From Mycolicibacterium neoaurum ATCC 25795 (GTDB lineage: Bacteria; Actinomycetota; Actinomycetes; Mycobacteriales; Mycobacteriaceae), in contig NZ_JMDW01000008.1 of the NCBI RefSeq assembly GCF_000691525.1, positions 682,001 through 746,000 on the forward strand: DNA of 64,000 nucleotides, in the 5' to 3' direction. The notes under the pieces are model-generated. The model made no database searches, had not been told where the DNA came from, and saw only the letters and a list, made by a program, of their open reading frames with translations. Shown here in pieces: positions 17,313 to 25,982 of this stretch. Within the stretch, counting starts at the first letter, position 1, and each line of letters opens with the position of its first letter. A program made the translations under genes and the position numbers.

Positions 17313-18419
17313 GTGACTGACATGCTGCCGAGCCGGGGCTCGGTGTTCGGTGCCCACCTTCGATCGGCCGCGACGGTCTCCGTCCAGATTGTCGCGGTGT
17401 CGGCGGCCCTGTGGATCCTGGCCTGGGTGGTCGGCGAGGCGTGGGTGATCATCCTGCCGGTCGCGCTGGCCGTGGTGGTCTGCACCGTGCTGTGGCCGCC
17501 GGTGCGCTGGATGCGGTCCAAGGGCGTCCCGCCCGCGGCCGCGGCACTGCTGATGCTGTTGGTGGCGATCGGGGTGATCGCGGGTCTGATCGCGGCGGTG
17601 GCGCCGGCCATCGTCGAGCAGTCGACCGAACTGGCCGAGCAGGCGACCGCCGGTGTGGTCCAGGTCCGGGACTGGTTGGGCGGCCCGCCGCTCAACATCA
17701 GCGAGGCGCAACTGGATTCGGCCGTCACGGCGATCAACGACCAGTTGAACTCCAGCAGCAGCCAGATCGCGAGCGGTGTGTTCACCGGCGTCGGTGCGGC
17801 CACCTCGGCGTTGGTGACCCTGTTCACCACCATTGTGGTGTTGTTCTTCCTGCTCAAGGATGGCCCACGGTTCATCCCGTGGCTGCGGCGCTCGGTCGGT
17901 CATCCCGGCGCGCGGCACCTGGCCGAGGTGCTGGCGCGGATCTGGGACACCCTGGGCGGTTTCATCCGCACCCAGGCGCTGGTGAGTCTGGTGGACGCCG
18001 TGCTGATCGGGGTCGGCCTGGTGATCCTCGGCGTGCCGCTTGCCTACGCGTTGGCCATCATCACCTTCATCGGCGGATTCGTACCGATCGTGGGTGCCTT
18101 CGTCGCAGGCGGTCTGGCCGTCCTGATCGCGTTGGTCGCCAACGGGCCGATCAATGCGCTGCTGGTGCTCGGCGTCATCATCGCGGTGCAGCAGCTGGAG
18201 GGCAACGTGCTGCAGCCGTGGCTGCAGTCGAAGTCGATGAAGCTGCACGCGGTGATCGTGCTTTTGGCAGTGACCCTCGGGGCATCGACGTTCGGTGTCA
18301 TCGGGGCATTCCTGGCCGTGCCGGTGGCCGCTGCGGTCGCAGTGATCATCCGGTACTACGACGAGCAGGTGGCCGAGATCGCGGGGGAGAACATCGGGCC
18401 GGAGCCTCCGCCCGAGTAG
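17313..18419 (+). CDS. AI-2E transporter family (PerM-like) membrane protein
   Basis: Polytopic membrane protein of 368 aa starting at GTG 17313. Hydrophobic segments cluster at about 20-65, 75-100, 150-185 and 215-345. A soluble helical insert lies between (about 100-150), the typical layout of this family. FIGGFVPIVGAFVAGG and the C-terminal VIGAFLAVPVAAAV are family-like. Members export small molecules or ions; Na+/H+ antiport and AI-2 export have been reported in other bacteria. It stands alone, divergent from the AhpD-like gene by 78 bp. No substrate can be assigned. Confidence 0.85.
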   Translation: MTDMLPSRGSVFGAHLRSAATVSVQIVAVSAALWILAWVVGEAWVIILPVALAVVVCTVLWPPVRWMRSKGVPPAAAALLMLLVAIGVIAGLIAAVAPAIVEQSTELAEQATAGVVQVRDWLGGPPLNISEAQLDSAVTAINDQLNSSSSQIASGVFTGVGAATSALVTLFTTIVVLFFLLKDGPRFIPWLRRSVGHPGARHLAEVLARIWDTLGGFIRTQALVSLVDAVLIGVGLVILGVPLAYALAIITFIGGFVPIVGAFVAGGLAVLIALVANGPINALLVLGVIIAVQQLEGNVLQPWLQSKSMKLHAVIVLLAVTLGASTFGVIGAFLAVPVAAAVAVIIRYYDEQVAEIAGENIGPEPPPE

Positions 18420-18522
18420 CGCCGAGTGTGGCCTTGGATACCAGTGTTCAGTCGAATTTGATACATAAGTCGACTTTCGATTGCAGTGGAACCGTGCGGT
18501 GGACCGCTGCGTCTGAATCCAC

Positions 18523-19371
18523 ATGGTGTTTCTGGGTTCGGAGGCGCTGGCGGCGGGTGTACTGAATCGCAACCAGTTGCGCACGAAGTACGACGCTGTC
18601 CATCGGGACGTGTACGTGGCCCGCGGGACGGTGTTGACGCCGGTGGATAAAGCACGGGCGGCGTGGCTCTGGTCGCGACGCCGGGGTGTGGCAGTCGGAC
18701 TGTCCGCGGCAGCGCTGCACGGCTGCAAGTGGATCGACGCTGTCCATCCCGCCGAGCTCAATCAGTCGAGTCGCTCCGCGCCGACCGGGATCGTCATCCA
18801 CAGCGACGAACTCTTACCCGCCGAGGTTGCAGAGCAGCATGGCATCCGTATGACGTCGCCGGCGCGCACAGGGTTCGACCTCGGTCGTCGCAGGGGCCTC
18901 ACCATGGCCGTCATCCGTGTCGATGCCCTTCTACAGACAGCCAAGCTGACGATCGCCGACGTCGAGTCGCTGTCGGTGCAGCACAGGGGAGCGCGAGGTA
19001 TCCGTCAGTTACGGGACGTGCTCGTCCTCGCCGATGACGGGGCCGAGTCGCCACAGGAGACGCGCCTGCGGTTGGTGCTCACGAAGGCGGGGATGCGCCC
19101 GACGCGAACCCAGATCGAGGTGTACGACAAGTACCGCCTCATCGGCCGGCTCGACATGGGTTGGCCCGAGTGGAAGGTCGGCGTCCAGTACGACGGTGCA
19201 CAGCATTGGACCGACCCGAGGCAGCGGACCCTGGATATCGAGCAGGACGTCGCTTACCGAGACTGCGGCTGGCGAATCGTCAGGGTCGGTGCGGACCTGC
19301 TCAGGCACCGGCAGACGACGATCGTTCGACGGGTCCAGGCCGAGTTGAGATCGGCAGGGGCAAAGTGCTGA
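18523..19371 (+). CDS. DUF559/AbiEi-type domain protein
   Basis: Soluble protein of 282 aa. The N-terminal about 90 residues resemble the AbiEi antitoxin-type winged helix (LRTKYDAVHRDVYVARG). The C-terminal about 170-275 is DUF559-like, related to Vsr/restriction-endonuclease folds (IGRLDMGWPEWKVGVQYDG, then DVAYRDCGWRIVRV). Such paralogues are numerous in mycobacteria and usually stand alone, as here; no partner toxin gene is adjacent. A nuclease-like fold is suggested but catalytic function is unproven. The stop is followed within 3 bp by a long inverted repeat. Confidence 0.75.
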   Translation: MVFLGSEALAAGVLNRNQLRTKYDAVHRDVYVARGTVLTPVDKARAAWLWSRRRGVAVGLSAAALHGCKWIDAVHPAELNQSSRSAPTGIVIHSDELLPAEVAEQHGIRMTSPARTGFDLGRRRGLTMAVIRVDALLQTAKLTIADVESLSVQHRGARGIRQLRDVLVLADDGAESPQETRLRLVLTKAGMRPTRTQIEVYDKYRLIGRLDMGWPEWKVGVQYDGAQHWTDPRQRTLDIEQDVAYRDCGWRIVRVGADLLRHRQTTIVRRVQAELRSAGAKC

Positions 19372-19373
19372 AA

Positions 19374-19430
19374 CGAGTGTTGGCTTGTGTGCCAGATCCA
19401 GAAGGATCTTGGTACACAAGCCAACACTCG
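19374..19430. terminator. Long inverted repeat between convergent genes, terminator candidate
   Basis: CGAGTGTTGGCTTGTGT (19374-19390) is perfectly complementary to 19414-19430. The stem continues inward with one mismatch and a one-base bulge through CCAGATCC/GGATCTTGG to a 4-nt loop. It fills the 72-bp gap between the DUF559 gene and sdhB, which point at each other. Confidence 0.7.
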
Positions 19431-19443
19431 GGCCCGGAAGAAC

Positions 19444-20223
19444 CTAGCGCGCGAACATCAGCGCGCGCTTGACCTCTTGGATCGCCTGGGTGACCTGGAT
19501 GCCACGCGGGCATGCCTCGGTGCAGTTGAAGGTGGTGCGGCAGCGCCACACCCCGTCGACCTCGTTGAGGATGTCGAGACGCTCGGCGGCACCCTCGTCA
19601 CGCGAGTCGAAGATGAACCGGTGCGCGTTGACGATCGCGGCGGGCCCAAAGTAGGACCCCTCGCTCCAGTACACCGGGCACGAGGTGGTGCAGCAGGCGC
19701 ACAGGATGCACTTGGTGGTGTCGTCGAAGCGGGCCCGGTCGGTCGCGCTCTGGACGCGCTCCTTGGTCGGCGCGTTACCGCTGGTGATCAGGAACGGCTT
19801 CACCGCGCGGTAAGCGTCGAAGAAGGGCTCCATGTTGACGATCAGATCCTTTTCCACGGGCAGACCGCGGATAGGCTCGATCGTGATCGTCAGCTGCTTT
19901 GAAGCCTTCTTGGGCAGCAGGTCCCGCATCAGCACCTTGCATGCCAGCCGGTTGACACCGTTGATGCGCATGGCATCCGAGCCGCACACGCCGTGCGCGC
20001 AGGACCGGCGGAACGTCAACGTGCCGTCGAGGTACCACTTCACGTAGTGCAGCAGGTTCAGCAGCCGGTCACTCGGCAGGCACGGCACCCGGAAGCTCTG
20101 GTAGCCGGCCTCGTCGGGGGCATCCGGGTTGAATCGGGCGATCTTCAGCGTGACCATCACCGCGCCGTCGGGAACGGGCGGCAGCTCGGGGCTCTTGGTG
20201 TCGGGTTCAATGACAGCAGTCAT
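19444..20223 (-). CDS. sdhB: Succinate dehydrogenase iron-sulfur subunit
   Basis: Iron-sulfur subunit of respiratory complex II, 259 aa, passing electrons from SdhA flavin to the membrane quinone site. The plant-ferredoxin-type [2Fe-2S] cysteines are seen in CAHGVCGSDAMRI and the following RLAC. The [4Fe-4S] and [3Fe-4S] clusters are represented by CILCACCTTSCPVYW and FNCTEACPRGI. It is last in sdhC-sdhD-sdhA-sdhB, and its ATG overlaps the sdhA stop by one base (TGATG). By synteny this is the Sdh2 complex (Rv3316-Rv3319 type). Confidence 0.96.
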   Translation of the reverse strand: MTAVIEPDTKSPELPPVPDGAVMVTLKIARFNPDAPDEAGYQSFRVPCLPSDRLLNLLHYVKWYLDGTLTFRRSCAHGVCGSDAMRINGVNRLACKVLMRDLLPKKASKQLTITIEPIRGLPVEKDLIVNMEPFFDAYRAVKPFLITSGNAPTKERVQSATDRARFDDTTKCILCACCTTSCPVYWSEGSYFGPAAIVNAHRFIFDSRDEGAAERLDILNEVDGVWRCRTTFNCTEACPRGIQVTQAIQEVKRALMFAR

Positions 20224-21977
20224 CAGTACTTCCGTTCCATCGGCTCGTAGCGGGTCTGGACCACGGGCTTGTAGTCCAACCGGATATCGCTCAGCAGATC
20301 GGTGCCCTCTTTGTAGGCCATCGTGTGACGCATGTAGTTGGTGTCGTCACGGTTCGGGTAGTCCTCCCGCGCGTGGCCGCCACGAGATTCCTTGCGGTTC
20401 AACGCGCCGACGACGGTCACCTCGGCCAGCTCCAGCAGGAAGCCGAGCTCGATGGCCTCCAGCAGGTCGCTGTTGTAGCGCTTGCCCTTGTCCTGCACCG
20501 TGATCCGCGAGTAACGCTCCTTGAGCGCATGGATGTCGGTCAGGGCCTGCTTCAGCGTCTCCTCGGTGCGGAACACCGCGGCGTTGTTGTCCATCGACTG
20601 CTGCAGCGCGGTGCGGATGTCGGCGACGCGCTCGTTGCCGTGCTCGGAGAGGATGTCGCCGACCCATTCGACGACCATGTTGGCCGGGTTCTCCGGCATG
20701 TCGACGTGGTTGTGGTTGAGCGCGTACTCGGCGGCCGCGATGCCGGCCCGACGGCCGAACACGTTGATGTCGAGCAGCGAGTTGGTGCCCAGCCGGTTGG
20801 AGCCGTGCACCGACACGCACGCGCATTCCCCTGCGGCGTACAGGCCGGGGATGACGTTGGTGTTGTCGCGCAGCACCTGGCCGTTGACGTTGGTCGGGAT
20901 GCCGCCCATCACGTAGTGGCAGGTGGGGTAGACCGGCACCAGTTCGGTCACCGGATCCACACCCAGGTAGGTCCGGGCGAACTCGGTGATATCGGGCAGC
21001 TTGGCCTCCAGCACGTCCTCACCGAGATGGCGCACGTCGATGTAGACGTAATCCTTGTTCGGTCCGGCGCCGCGGCCTTCGAGGACTTCGAGGACCATCG
21101 AGCGTGCGACGATGTCGCGCGGGGCCAGGTCGACGATGGTCGGCGCGTAGCGCTCCATGAAACGCTCACCGTCGGCGTTGAGCAGACGTCCGCCCTCACC
21201 GCGCACGGCCTCGGAGATCAGGATGCCCAGCCCGGCAAGACCTGTCGGGTGGAACTGGTGGAACTCCATGTCCTCCAGGGGCAGTCCCTTGCGGAAGATG
21301 ATGCCCAGGCCGTCACCGGTGAGGGTGTGCGCGTTGGAGGTGGTCTTGTACATCCGCCCCGATCCGCCGGTGGCGAAGACGATCGCCTTGGCGTGGAAGA
21401 CGTGGATGTCACCGGTGGCCAGCTCGTAGGCGACCACACCGGTGGCCACCGGGCCGCCGGGGGTTTCGGTGAGGACGACGTCGAGGGCGTAGAACTCGTT
21501 GAAGAACTCGACATCGTGCTTGACGCAGTTTTGGTACAGGGTCTGCAGGATCATGTGGCCGGTGCGGTCGGCGGCGTAACAGGCGCGCCGAACCGGGGCC
21601 TTGCCATGGTCGCGGGTGTGACCACCGAAGCGGCGCTGGTCGATGCGGCCCTCGGGGGTGCGGTTGAACGGCATCCCCATCTTCTCCAGGTCATAGACCG
21701 CGTCGATGGCTTCCTTGCACATGATCTCGACGGCGTCCTGGTCGGCGAGGTAGTCCCCACCCTTGACGGTGTCGAAGGTGTGCCACTCCCAGTTGTCCTC
21801 TTCGACATTGGCCAGCGCGGCGCACATGCCGCCCTGGGCAGCGCCGGTGTGACTGCGGGTCGGGTACAGCTTGGTCAGCACGGCGGTGCGGGCGCGCGGT
21901 CCGGCCTCGACGGCGGCACGCATACCCGCGCCGCCGGCACCGACGATGACGACGTCATAACGATGTTCTTGAATCAT
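20223..21977 (-). CDS. sdhA: Succinate dehydrogenase flavoprotein subunit
   Basis: Catalytic subunit of 584 aa oxidising succinate to fumarate. The N-terminal FAD dinucleotide fold VVIVGAGGAGMRAA is present, as is the covalent-flavin His context RSHTGAAQGGMCAA. Fumarate-reductase/SDH signatures appear in the substrate region (FHQFHPTGL, GGRLLNADGERFM, HGSNRLGTNSLLD). It begins 13 bp after sdhD. Length and motifs are complete, so it should be functional. Confidence 0.97.
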   Translation of the reverse strand: MIQEHRYDVVIVGAGGAGMRAAVEAGPRARTAVLTKLYPTRSHTGAAQGGMCAALANVEEDNWEWHTFDTVKGGDYLADQDAVEIMCKEAIDAVYDLEKMGMPFNRTPEGRIDQRRFGGHTRDHGKAPVRRACYAADRTGHMILQTLYQNCVKHDVEFFNEFYALDVVLTETPGGPVATGVVAYELATGDIHVFHAKAIVFATGGSGRMYKTTSNAHTLTGDGLGIIFRKGLPLEDMEFHQFHPTGLAGLGILISEAVRGEGGRLLNADGERFMERYAPTIVDLAPRDIVARSMVLEVLEGRGAGPNKDYVYIDVRHLGEDVLEAKLPDITEFARTYLGVDPVTELVPVYPTCHYVMGGIPTNVNGQVLRDNTNVIPGLYAAGECACVSVHGSNRLGTNSLLDINVFGRRAGIAAAEYALNHNHVDMPENPANMVVEWVGDILSEHGNERVADIRTALQQSMDNNAAVFRTEETLKQALTDIHALKERYSRITVQDKGKRYNSDLLEAIELGFLLELAEVTVVGALNRKESRGGHAREDYPNRDDTNYMRHTMAYKEGTDLLSDIRLDYKPVVQTRYEPMERKY

Positions 21978-21990
21978 CCTGCGTCCCTAG

Positions 21991-22458
21991 CTAGATATTG
22001 GCGTCGAACGTGACGAGCACGTAGCTGCCCAGCACCAGCGTGAAGCCGGTGGCCAACAGCAGCAGCGAGTTCAGCCAGAACTTGGTGGTGTTCTTGCGGG
22101 CATAGTCACCGATGATGGTGCGCATGCCGTTGGCGCCGTGGATCATGGCCAGCCACAGCAACGCCATGTCCCAGATCTGCCAGAACGGCGAGGCCCAGCG
22201 CTCGGCGACATAGTTGAAGTCGATGCGGTACACGCCGTCTTCCCAGAGCAGCATGATGAACAGGTGGCCCAGCGCCAGGAAGACCAGGGCGACGCCGGAG
22301 AACCGCATGAACAGCCAGGCGTACTTCTCGAAGTACGGGATGCCGCGCGGCCTGCGCGGTGCGCGCGGGTGATCGAGGCTCGCCGGCCGGTCGTGCTCTT
22401 TCTCCTGCACCGGGGCGATGCGCCCCTCCTTGTGGTGCGGAGTCCAGGCCTCGCTCAC
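21991..22458 (-). CDS. sdhD: Succinate dehydrogenase membrane anchor subunit D
   Basis: Membrane anchor of complex II, 155 aa from GTG 22458 (VSEAWTPHHK), which overlaps the sdhC stop by 4 bp (GTGA). Three hydrophobic segments follow a hydrophilic, Arg/Pro-rich N-terminus of about 45 residues. The His in VFLALGHLFIMLL and the one in LLWLAMIHGANGMR are candidates for heme or quinone contacts. Short divergent anchors are identified chiefly by position between sdhC and sdhA. Confidence 0.92.
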   Translation of the reverse strand: MSEAWTPHHKEGRIAPVQEKEHDRPASLDHPRAPRRPRGIPYFEKYAWLFMRFSGVALVFLALGHLFIMLLWEDGVYRIDFNYVAERWASPFWQIWDMALLWLAMIHGANGMRTIIGDYARKNTTKFWLNSLLLLATGFTLVLGSYVLVTFDANI

Positions 22459-22883
22459 AGGAACCGCTCCGCCATGTGCATACCGATCACTCCCAGGGAC
22501 GGGATCATCACGGCCAGCCAGACGCCGGCGATGACCCACAACATCTTGCGCTGATATTTGGGCCCCTTGGCCCAGAAGTCGATGAGGATGACCCGGATGC
22601 CGTTGAGTGCGTGATACAGCACCGCGGCCACCAGGCCGATCTCCATGAGCCCGATGATCGGCGTCTTGTACGTCTCGATGATCGAGTTGTACGCCTCGGG
22701 GCTGACCCGGACCAGTGCGGTGTCGAGCACGTGCACCAGCAGGAAGAAGAAGATGGTGGCGCCGGTGATGCGGTGCAACACCCAGCTCCACATGCCTGGG
22801 TCGCCGCGGTACAGACTGCGGCGGCGCGCCGGTTTCGCTCGCGGTGCCGGGATATCGGATTCCGCGGCCGTGGCTGTGCTCAT
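22455..22883 (-). CDS. sdhC: Succinate dehydrogenase cytochrome b subunit C
   Basis: Heme/quinone-binding anchor of complex II, 142 aa from ATG 22883 (MSTATAAESD). It has three membrane spans. The SdhC signature WSWVLHRITGATIFFFLLVH contains the His residues expected to ligate heme b and bind quinone. First gene of the operon. Its promoter must lie in the 213-bp divergent region shared with cdd (22884-23096). That region contains only a weak IdeR-like half-site, which I do not call. Confidence 0.94.
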   Translation of the reverse strand: MSTATAAESDIPAPRAKPARRRSLYRGDPGMWSWVLHRITGATIFFFLLVHVLDTALVRVSPEAYNSIIETYKTPIIGLMEIGLVAAVLYHALNGIRVILIDFWAKGPKYQRKMLWVIAGVWLAVMIPSLGVIGMHMAERFL

Positions 22884-23096
22884 TGAGTCCTCCAACGCCT
22901 TCGGTGGACGGTTGGGGAGAAGGCTGATTCCTACCCCAAACCTCGGGGCGACTCTAATCCCATTTGAGGCCGCTGAAGAACTAGCCTGGGTGTCCGGGCG
23001 CCCCTTGTACCACAAAGTTAGGGTTACCTACCTTGGTTCACCCGCCGGTGGTTGGCGTGTTCGGAATGCATTCAGATGAAGATGAACGGACATCGA

Positions 23097-23498
23097 ATGA
23101 CTGCTGAAATAGATTGGATTGCGTTGCGCGACAACGCAATTGATGCTTCCCGACGGGCGTACGCGCCATACTCCGGTTTCCCCGTCGGAGCTGCGGCAAT
23201 AGTCGACGATGACCGAATAATCCTCGGATGCAATGTGGAGAATGTCTCATATGGCCTAGGTCTCTGTGCCGAGTGCGCTGTGGTCTGCGCCCTGCATTCG
23301 GGCGGTGGCGGACGATTGGTCGCACTGAGCTGTGTGGCCGCCGACGGGGCGCCGCTGATGCCATGCGGTCGGTGCCGGCAGGTGCTCTACGAGCACGGCG
23401 GACCGGAGTTGTTGATCGACCATCCCGGCGGCCCGAAACGGCTCGCCGAACTGCTGCCCGACGCGTTCGGCCCTGACGATCTGGAGCGCAATGTTTGA
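23097..23498 (+). CDS. cdd: Cytidine deaminase
   Basis: Zinc hydrolase converting cytidine and deoxycytidine to uridine forms in pyrimidine salvage. It has 133 aa from ATG 23097 (MTAEIDWIAL). Zinc-site motifs CAECA (with the catalytic Glu) and PCGRC are present, with the substrate contact NVENVSYGLG before them. Its 3' end overlaps deoA by 8 bp, and add follows, so this is a nucleoside-salvage operon. The length is typical of the tetrameric form. Confidence 0.96.
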   Translation: MTAEIDWIALRDNAIDASRRAYAPYSGFPVGAAAIVDDDRIILGCNVENVSYGLGLCAECAVVCALHSGGGGRLVALSCVAADGAPLMPCGRCRQVLYEHGGPELLIDHPGGPKRLAELLPDAFGPDDLERNV

Positions 23499-24762
23499 CG
23501 CTCCGTCGATCATCCGGACCAAGCGCGACGGCGGCGTGCTCTCCGATGCGGCCATCGACTGGATGATCGACGGCTACACCCGCGGTGCGGTGGCCGACGA
23601 GCAGATGTCGGCGTTGCTGATGGCGATCTTCCTGCGGGGTATGACGCCGGCGGAGATCGCCCGTTGGACCACGGCGATGATCGATTCCGGCGAACGCTTC
23701 GACTTCGGCGATCTCGGGCGTCCGACGGTCGACAAACACTCCACCGGTGGCGTCGGCGACAAGATCACCATCCCCCTGGTACCGGTGGTACTGGCTTGTG
23801 GCGCAGCGGTTCCGCAGGCCGCCGGCCGCGGGCTCGGTCACACCGGCGGCACCCTGGACAAGCTGGAGTCGATCACTGGATTCACCGCCGAACTGTCCAC
23901 TGCACAGATCCGCGGGCAGCTGGCCGGGGTGGGTGCGGCGATCTTCGCCGCGGGTGGGCTGGCCCCGGCGGACCGCAAGATCTACGCGCTGCGCGACATC
24001 ACCGCCACCACCGAGTCACTGCCGCTGATCGCCAGCTCGGTGATGAGCAAGAAGCTCGCCGAGGGCGCCTCGTCGCTGGTGCTCGACGTCAAGGTCGGCA
24101 AGGGCGCGTTCCTCAAGACCGAGGCCGAATCTCGTGAATTGGCCGCCACCATGGTGGAACTCGGTAATGCCAGCGGTGTGCCGACACGGGCGTTGCTGAC
24201 CGATATGAACCGTCCGCTGGGCCGCACGGTCGGCAACGCGCTGGAGGTGGCCGAGTCCCTGGAGGTGCTTGCCGGCGGCGGTCCGGAGGATGTCGTCGAG
24301 CTGACCGTCGCGCTGGCCGTCGAGATGCTCGCCGCCGCAGGCATCGACGATGTCGATCCCGCGCAGACATTGAAGGACGGCACCGCGATGGATCGGTTCC
24401 GCGAACTCGTCGCCGCCCAGGGCGGGGATCTCAACGTGCCCCTGCCCATCGGCGCGCATGCCGAGACGGTGACCGCCGGCGCCGGTGGCGTGATGGGTGA
24501 TATCGACGCGATGTCGGTGGCGATGGCGGCGTGGCGGCTAGGGGCCGGCCGCGCAGCACCGGGTCAGCCGGTGCAATTCGGCGCCGGGGTGCGCATCCAC
24601 CGACGCCCAGGAGAGCCGGTCACCGCGGGCGAGACCCTGTTCACGCTCTACACCGACACCCCCGAACGGCTCGCGCCGGCGCTGGCCGAGCTCGTCGGCG
24701 GGTGGAGCGTCGGCGCGCAGCCGCCGCGGATCGGGCCGCTGATCATCGACCGGATCGGCTGA
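23491..24762 (+). CDS. deoA: Thymidine phosphorylase
   Basis: Cleaves thymidine (and possibly uridine) with phosphate to base plus deoxyribose-1-phosphate; 423 aa. The phosphate-binding signature KHSTGGVGDK lies near residue 85, and GLGHTGGTLDKLESI and SSVMSKKLAEGA follow as expected for the family. It overlaps cdd by 8 bp and shares its transcript, so deaminated nucleosides pass on to phosphorolysis. Starting at ATG 23491 gives the usual family N-terminus. Confidence 0.96.
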   Translation: MFDAPSIIRTKRDGGVLSDAAIDWMIDGYTRGAVADEQMSALLMAIFLRGMTPAEIARWTTAMIDSGERFDFGDLGRPTVDKHSTGGVGDKITIPLVPVVLACGAAVPQAAGRGLGHTGGTLDKLESITGFTAELSTAQIRGQLAGVGAAIFAAGGLAPADRKIYALRDITATTESLPLIASSVMSKKLAEGASSLVLDVKVGKGAFLKTEAESRELAATMVELGNASGVPTRALLTDMNRPLGRTVGNALEVAESLEVLAGGGPEDVVELTVALAVEMLAAAGIDDVDPAQTLKDGTAMDRFRELVAAQGGDLNVPLPIGAHAETVTAGAGGVMGDIDAMSVAMAAWRLGAGRAAPGQPVQFGAGVRIHRRPGEPVTAGETLFTLYTDTPERLAPALAELVGGWSVGAQPPRIGPLIIDRIG

Positions 24763-24828
24763 TGGCGCGCCGGCGACGGTTCGGTTAACTGACCGGCGCC
24801 CGGTTGCGTCAACAAGGAAGATGGACAG

Positions 24829-25917
24829 ATGAGCACGCCATTGACGCTGGATCTCATCAAACAGGCTCCCAAAGCCCTGCTGCACGACCACCTCGACGGC
24901 GGACTCCGGCCCGCCACGGTGCTGGAGCTGGCCGAGCAGACCGGCTATGCGGACCTGCCTGCCACCGACGCCGACGAGTTGGCCACCTTCTTCCGTACCG
25001 CCGCCCACAGCGGTTCGCTGGTGCGCTATCTGGAACCGTTCGCGCACACCGTCGGGGTGATGCAGACACCGGAGGCACTGCACCGGGTGGCGTATGAATG
25101 CGTCGAAGATCTGGCCGAGGACAACGTGGTCTATGCGGAGGTGCGATTCGCCCCCGAATTGCATATCGACGGGGGGTTGTCCCTGGATGCGGTCGTCGAC
25201 GCGGTGCTCGACGGGTTCGCCGAGGGGGAGAAGGCCGCCGCCGGCGCCGGTCGCCCGATCGTGGTGCGCTGCCTGGTGACCGCCATGCGGCACGCCGCCC
25301 GCTCTCGGGAGATCGCCGAGCTGGCGGTGCGGTTCCGCGACCGCGGGGTCGTCGGTTTCGACATCGCCGGCGCCGAGGCCGGATATCCGCCGAGTCGGCA
25401 CCTGGACGCCTTCGAGTACATGCGAAGTAACAACGCGCGCTTCACCATTCACGCCGGCGAGGCATTCGGCCTGCCGTCCATCCACGAGGCCATCGCCTTC
25501 TGCGGCGCCGACCGACTCGGCCACGGCGTGCGCATCGCCGACGACATCACGGTGGCCGAGGACGGCACCTTGGAGCTCGGGCGATTGGCGGCGCTGCTGC
25601 GGGACAAGCGAATTCCGTTGGAGCTGTGCCCGAGCTCCAACGTGCAGACCGGCGCGGTGGACAGCATCGCCGAGCACCCGTTCGATCTGCTGGCGCGGGC
25701 GCGGTTCCGGGTCACGGTCAACACCGACAACAGGCTGATGAGTGACACCACCATGAGCCAGGAGATGTTGCGCCTTGTCGAGGCGTTCGGTTACGGCTGG
25801 AGTGACCTACTGCGGTTCACGATCAACGCCATGAAGTCGTCGTTCCTGCATTTCGACGAACGGTTGGCGCTGATCGACGGGGTCATCAAACCGCGGTACG
25901 CGGTGCTGATCGGCTGA
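24829..25917 (+). CDS. add: Adenosine deaminase
   Basis: Zinc-dependent deaminase of adenosine and deoxyadenosine to inosine forms; 362 aa. The metal motif HDHLDGG lies near the N-terminus. HAGEAFG (catalytic Glu), DRLGHGVRI (catalytic His) and the metal Asp in [10 protein letters not shown] appear in family order. A purine-rich AAGGA-type ribosome site precedes ATG 24829. It follows deoA by 66 bp on the same strand and is probably in the same operon. A palindromic element follows its stop within 4 bp. Confidence 0.96.
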   Translation: MSTPLTLDLIKQAPKALLHDHLDGGLRPATVLELAEQTGYADLPATDADELATFFRTAAHSGSLVRYLEPFAHTVGVMQTPEALHRVAYECVEDLAEDNVVYAEVRFAPELHIDGGLSLDAVVDAVLDGFAEGEKAAAGAGRPIVVRCLVTAMRHAARSREIAELAVRFRDRGVVGFDIAGAEAGYPPSRHLDAFEYMRSNNARFTIHAGEAFGLPSIHEAIAFCGADRLGHGVRIADDITVAEDGTLELGRLAALLRDKRIPLELCPSSNVQTGAVDSIAEHPFDLLARARFRVTVNTDNRLMSDTTMSQEMLRLVEAFGYGWSDLLRFTINAMKSSFLHFDERLALIDGVIKPRYAVLIG

Positions 25918-25920
25918 CGG

Positions 25921-25982
25921 TTTGTGGAGTCTCGGCCGCCACCAGCGCGGCTCTGACTCCACAAAGCACGACTCCACAAATC
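25921..25982. terminator. Imperfect palindrome plus extra arm, related to the 4570 element
   Basis: TTTGTGGAGTC (25921-25931) pairs perfectly with GACTCCACAAA (25955-25965). The inner stem is imperfect around GGCCGC/GCGGC. A second copy of the right arm, GACTCCACAAATC, follows at 25970-25982 and runs into the stop of the convergent gene. Its TTTGTGGAGT arm and GCCGCCA core match the element at 4570-4618. It lies between convergent add and the Rv3311-type gene. Confidence 0.6.

Noticed and set aside
16641..18761. Single 706-codon minus-strand frame across the AhpD-like gene and the AI-2E gene
   Set aside because: Only the part from ATG 17234 resembles a protein family; the rest is antisense shadow of the well-supported plus-strand membrane protein.
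23018..23036. TTAGGGTTACCTACCTTGG resembling an IdeR/DtxR iron box between sdhC and cdd
   Set aside because: Only about 11 of 19 positions match the consensus and the right half-site is poor; not enough to claim iron control of sdh or cdd.
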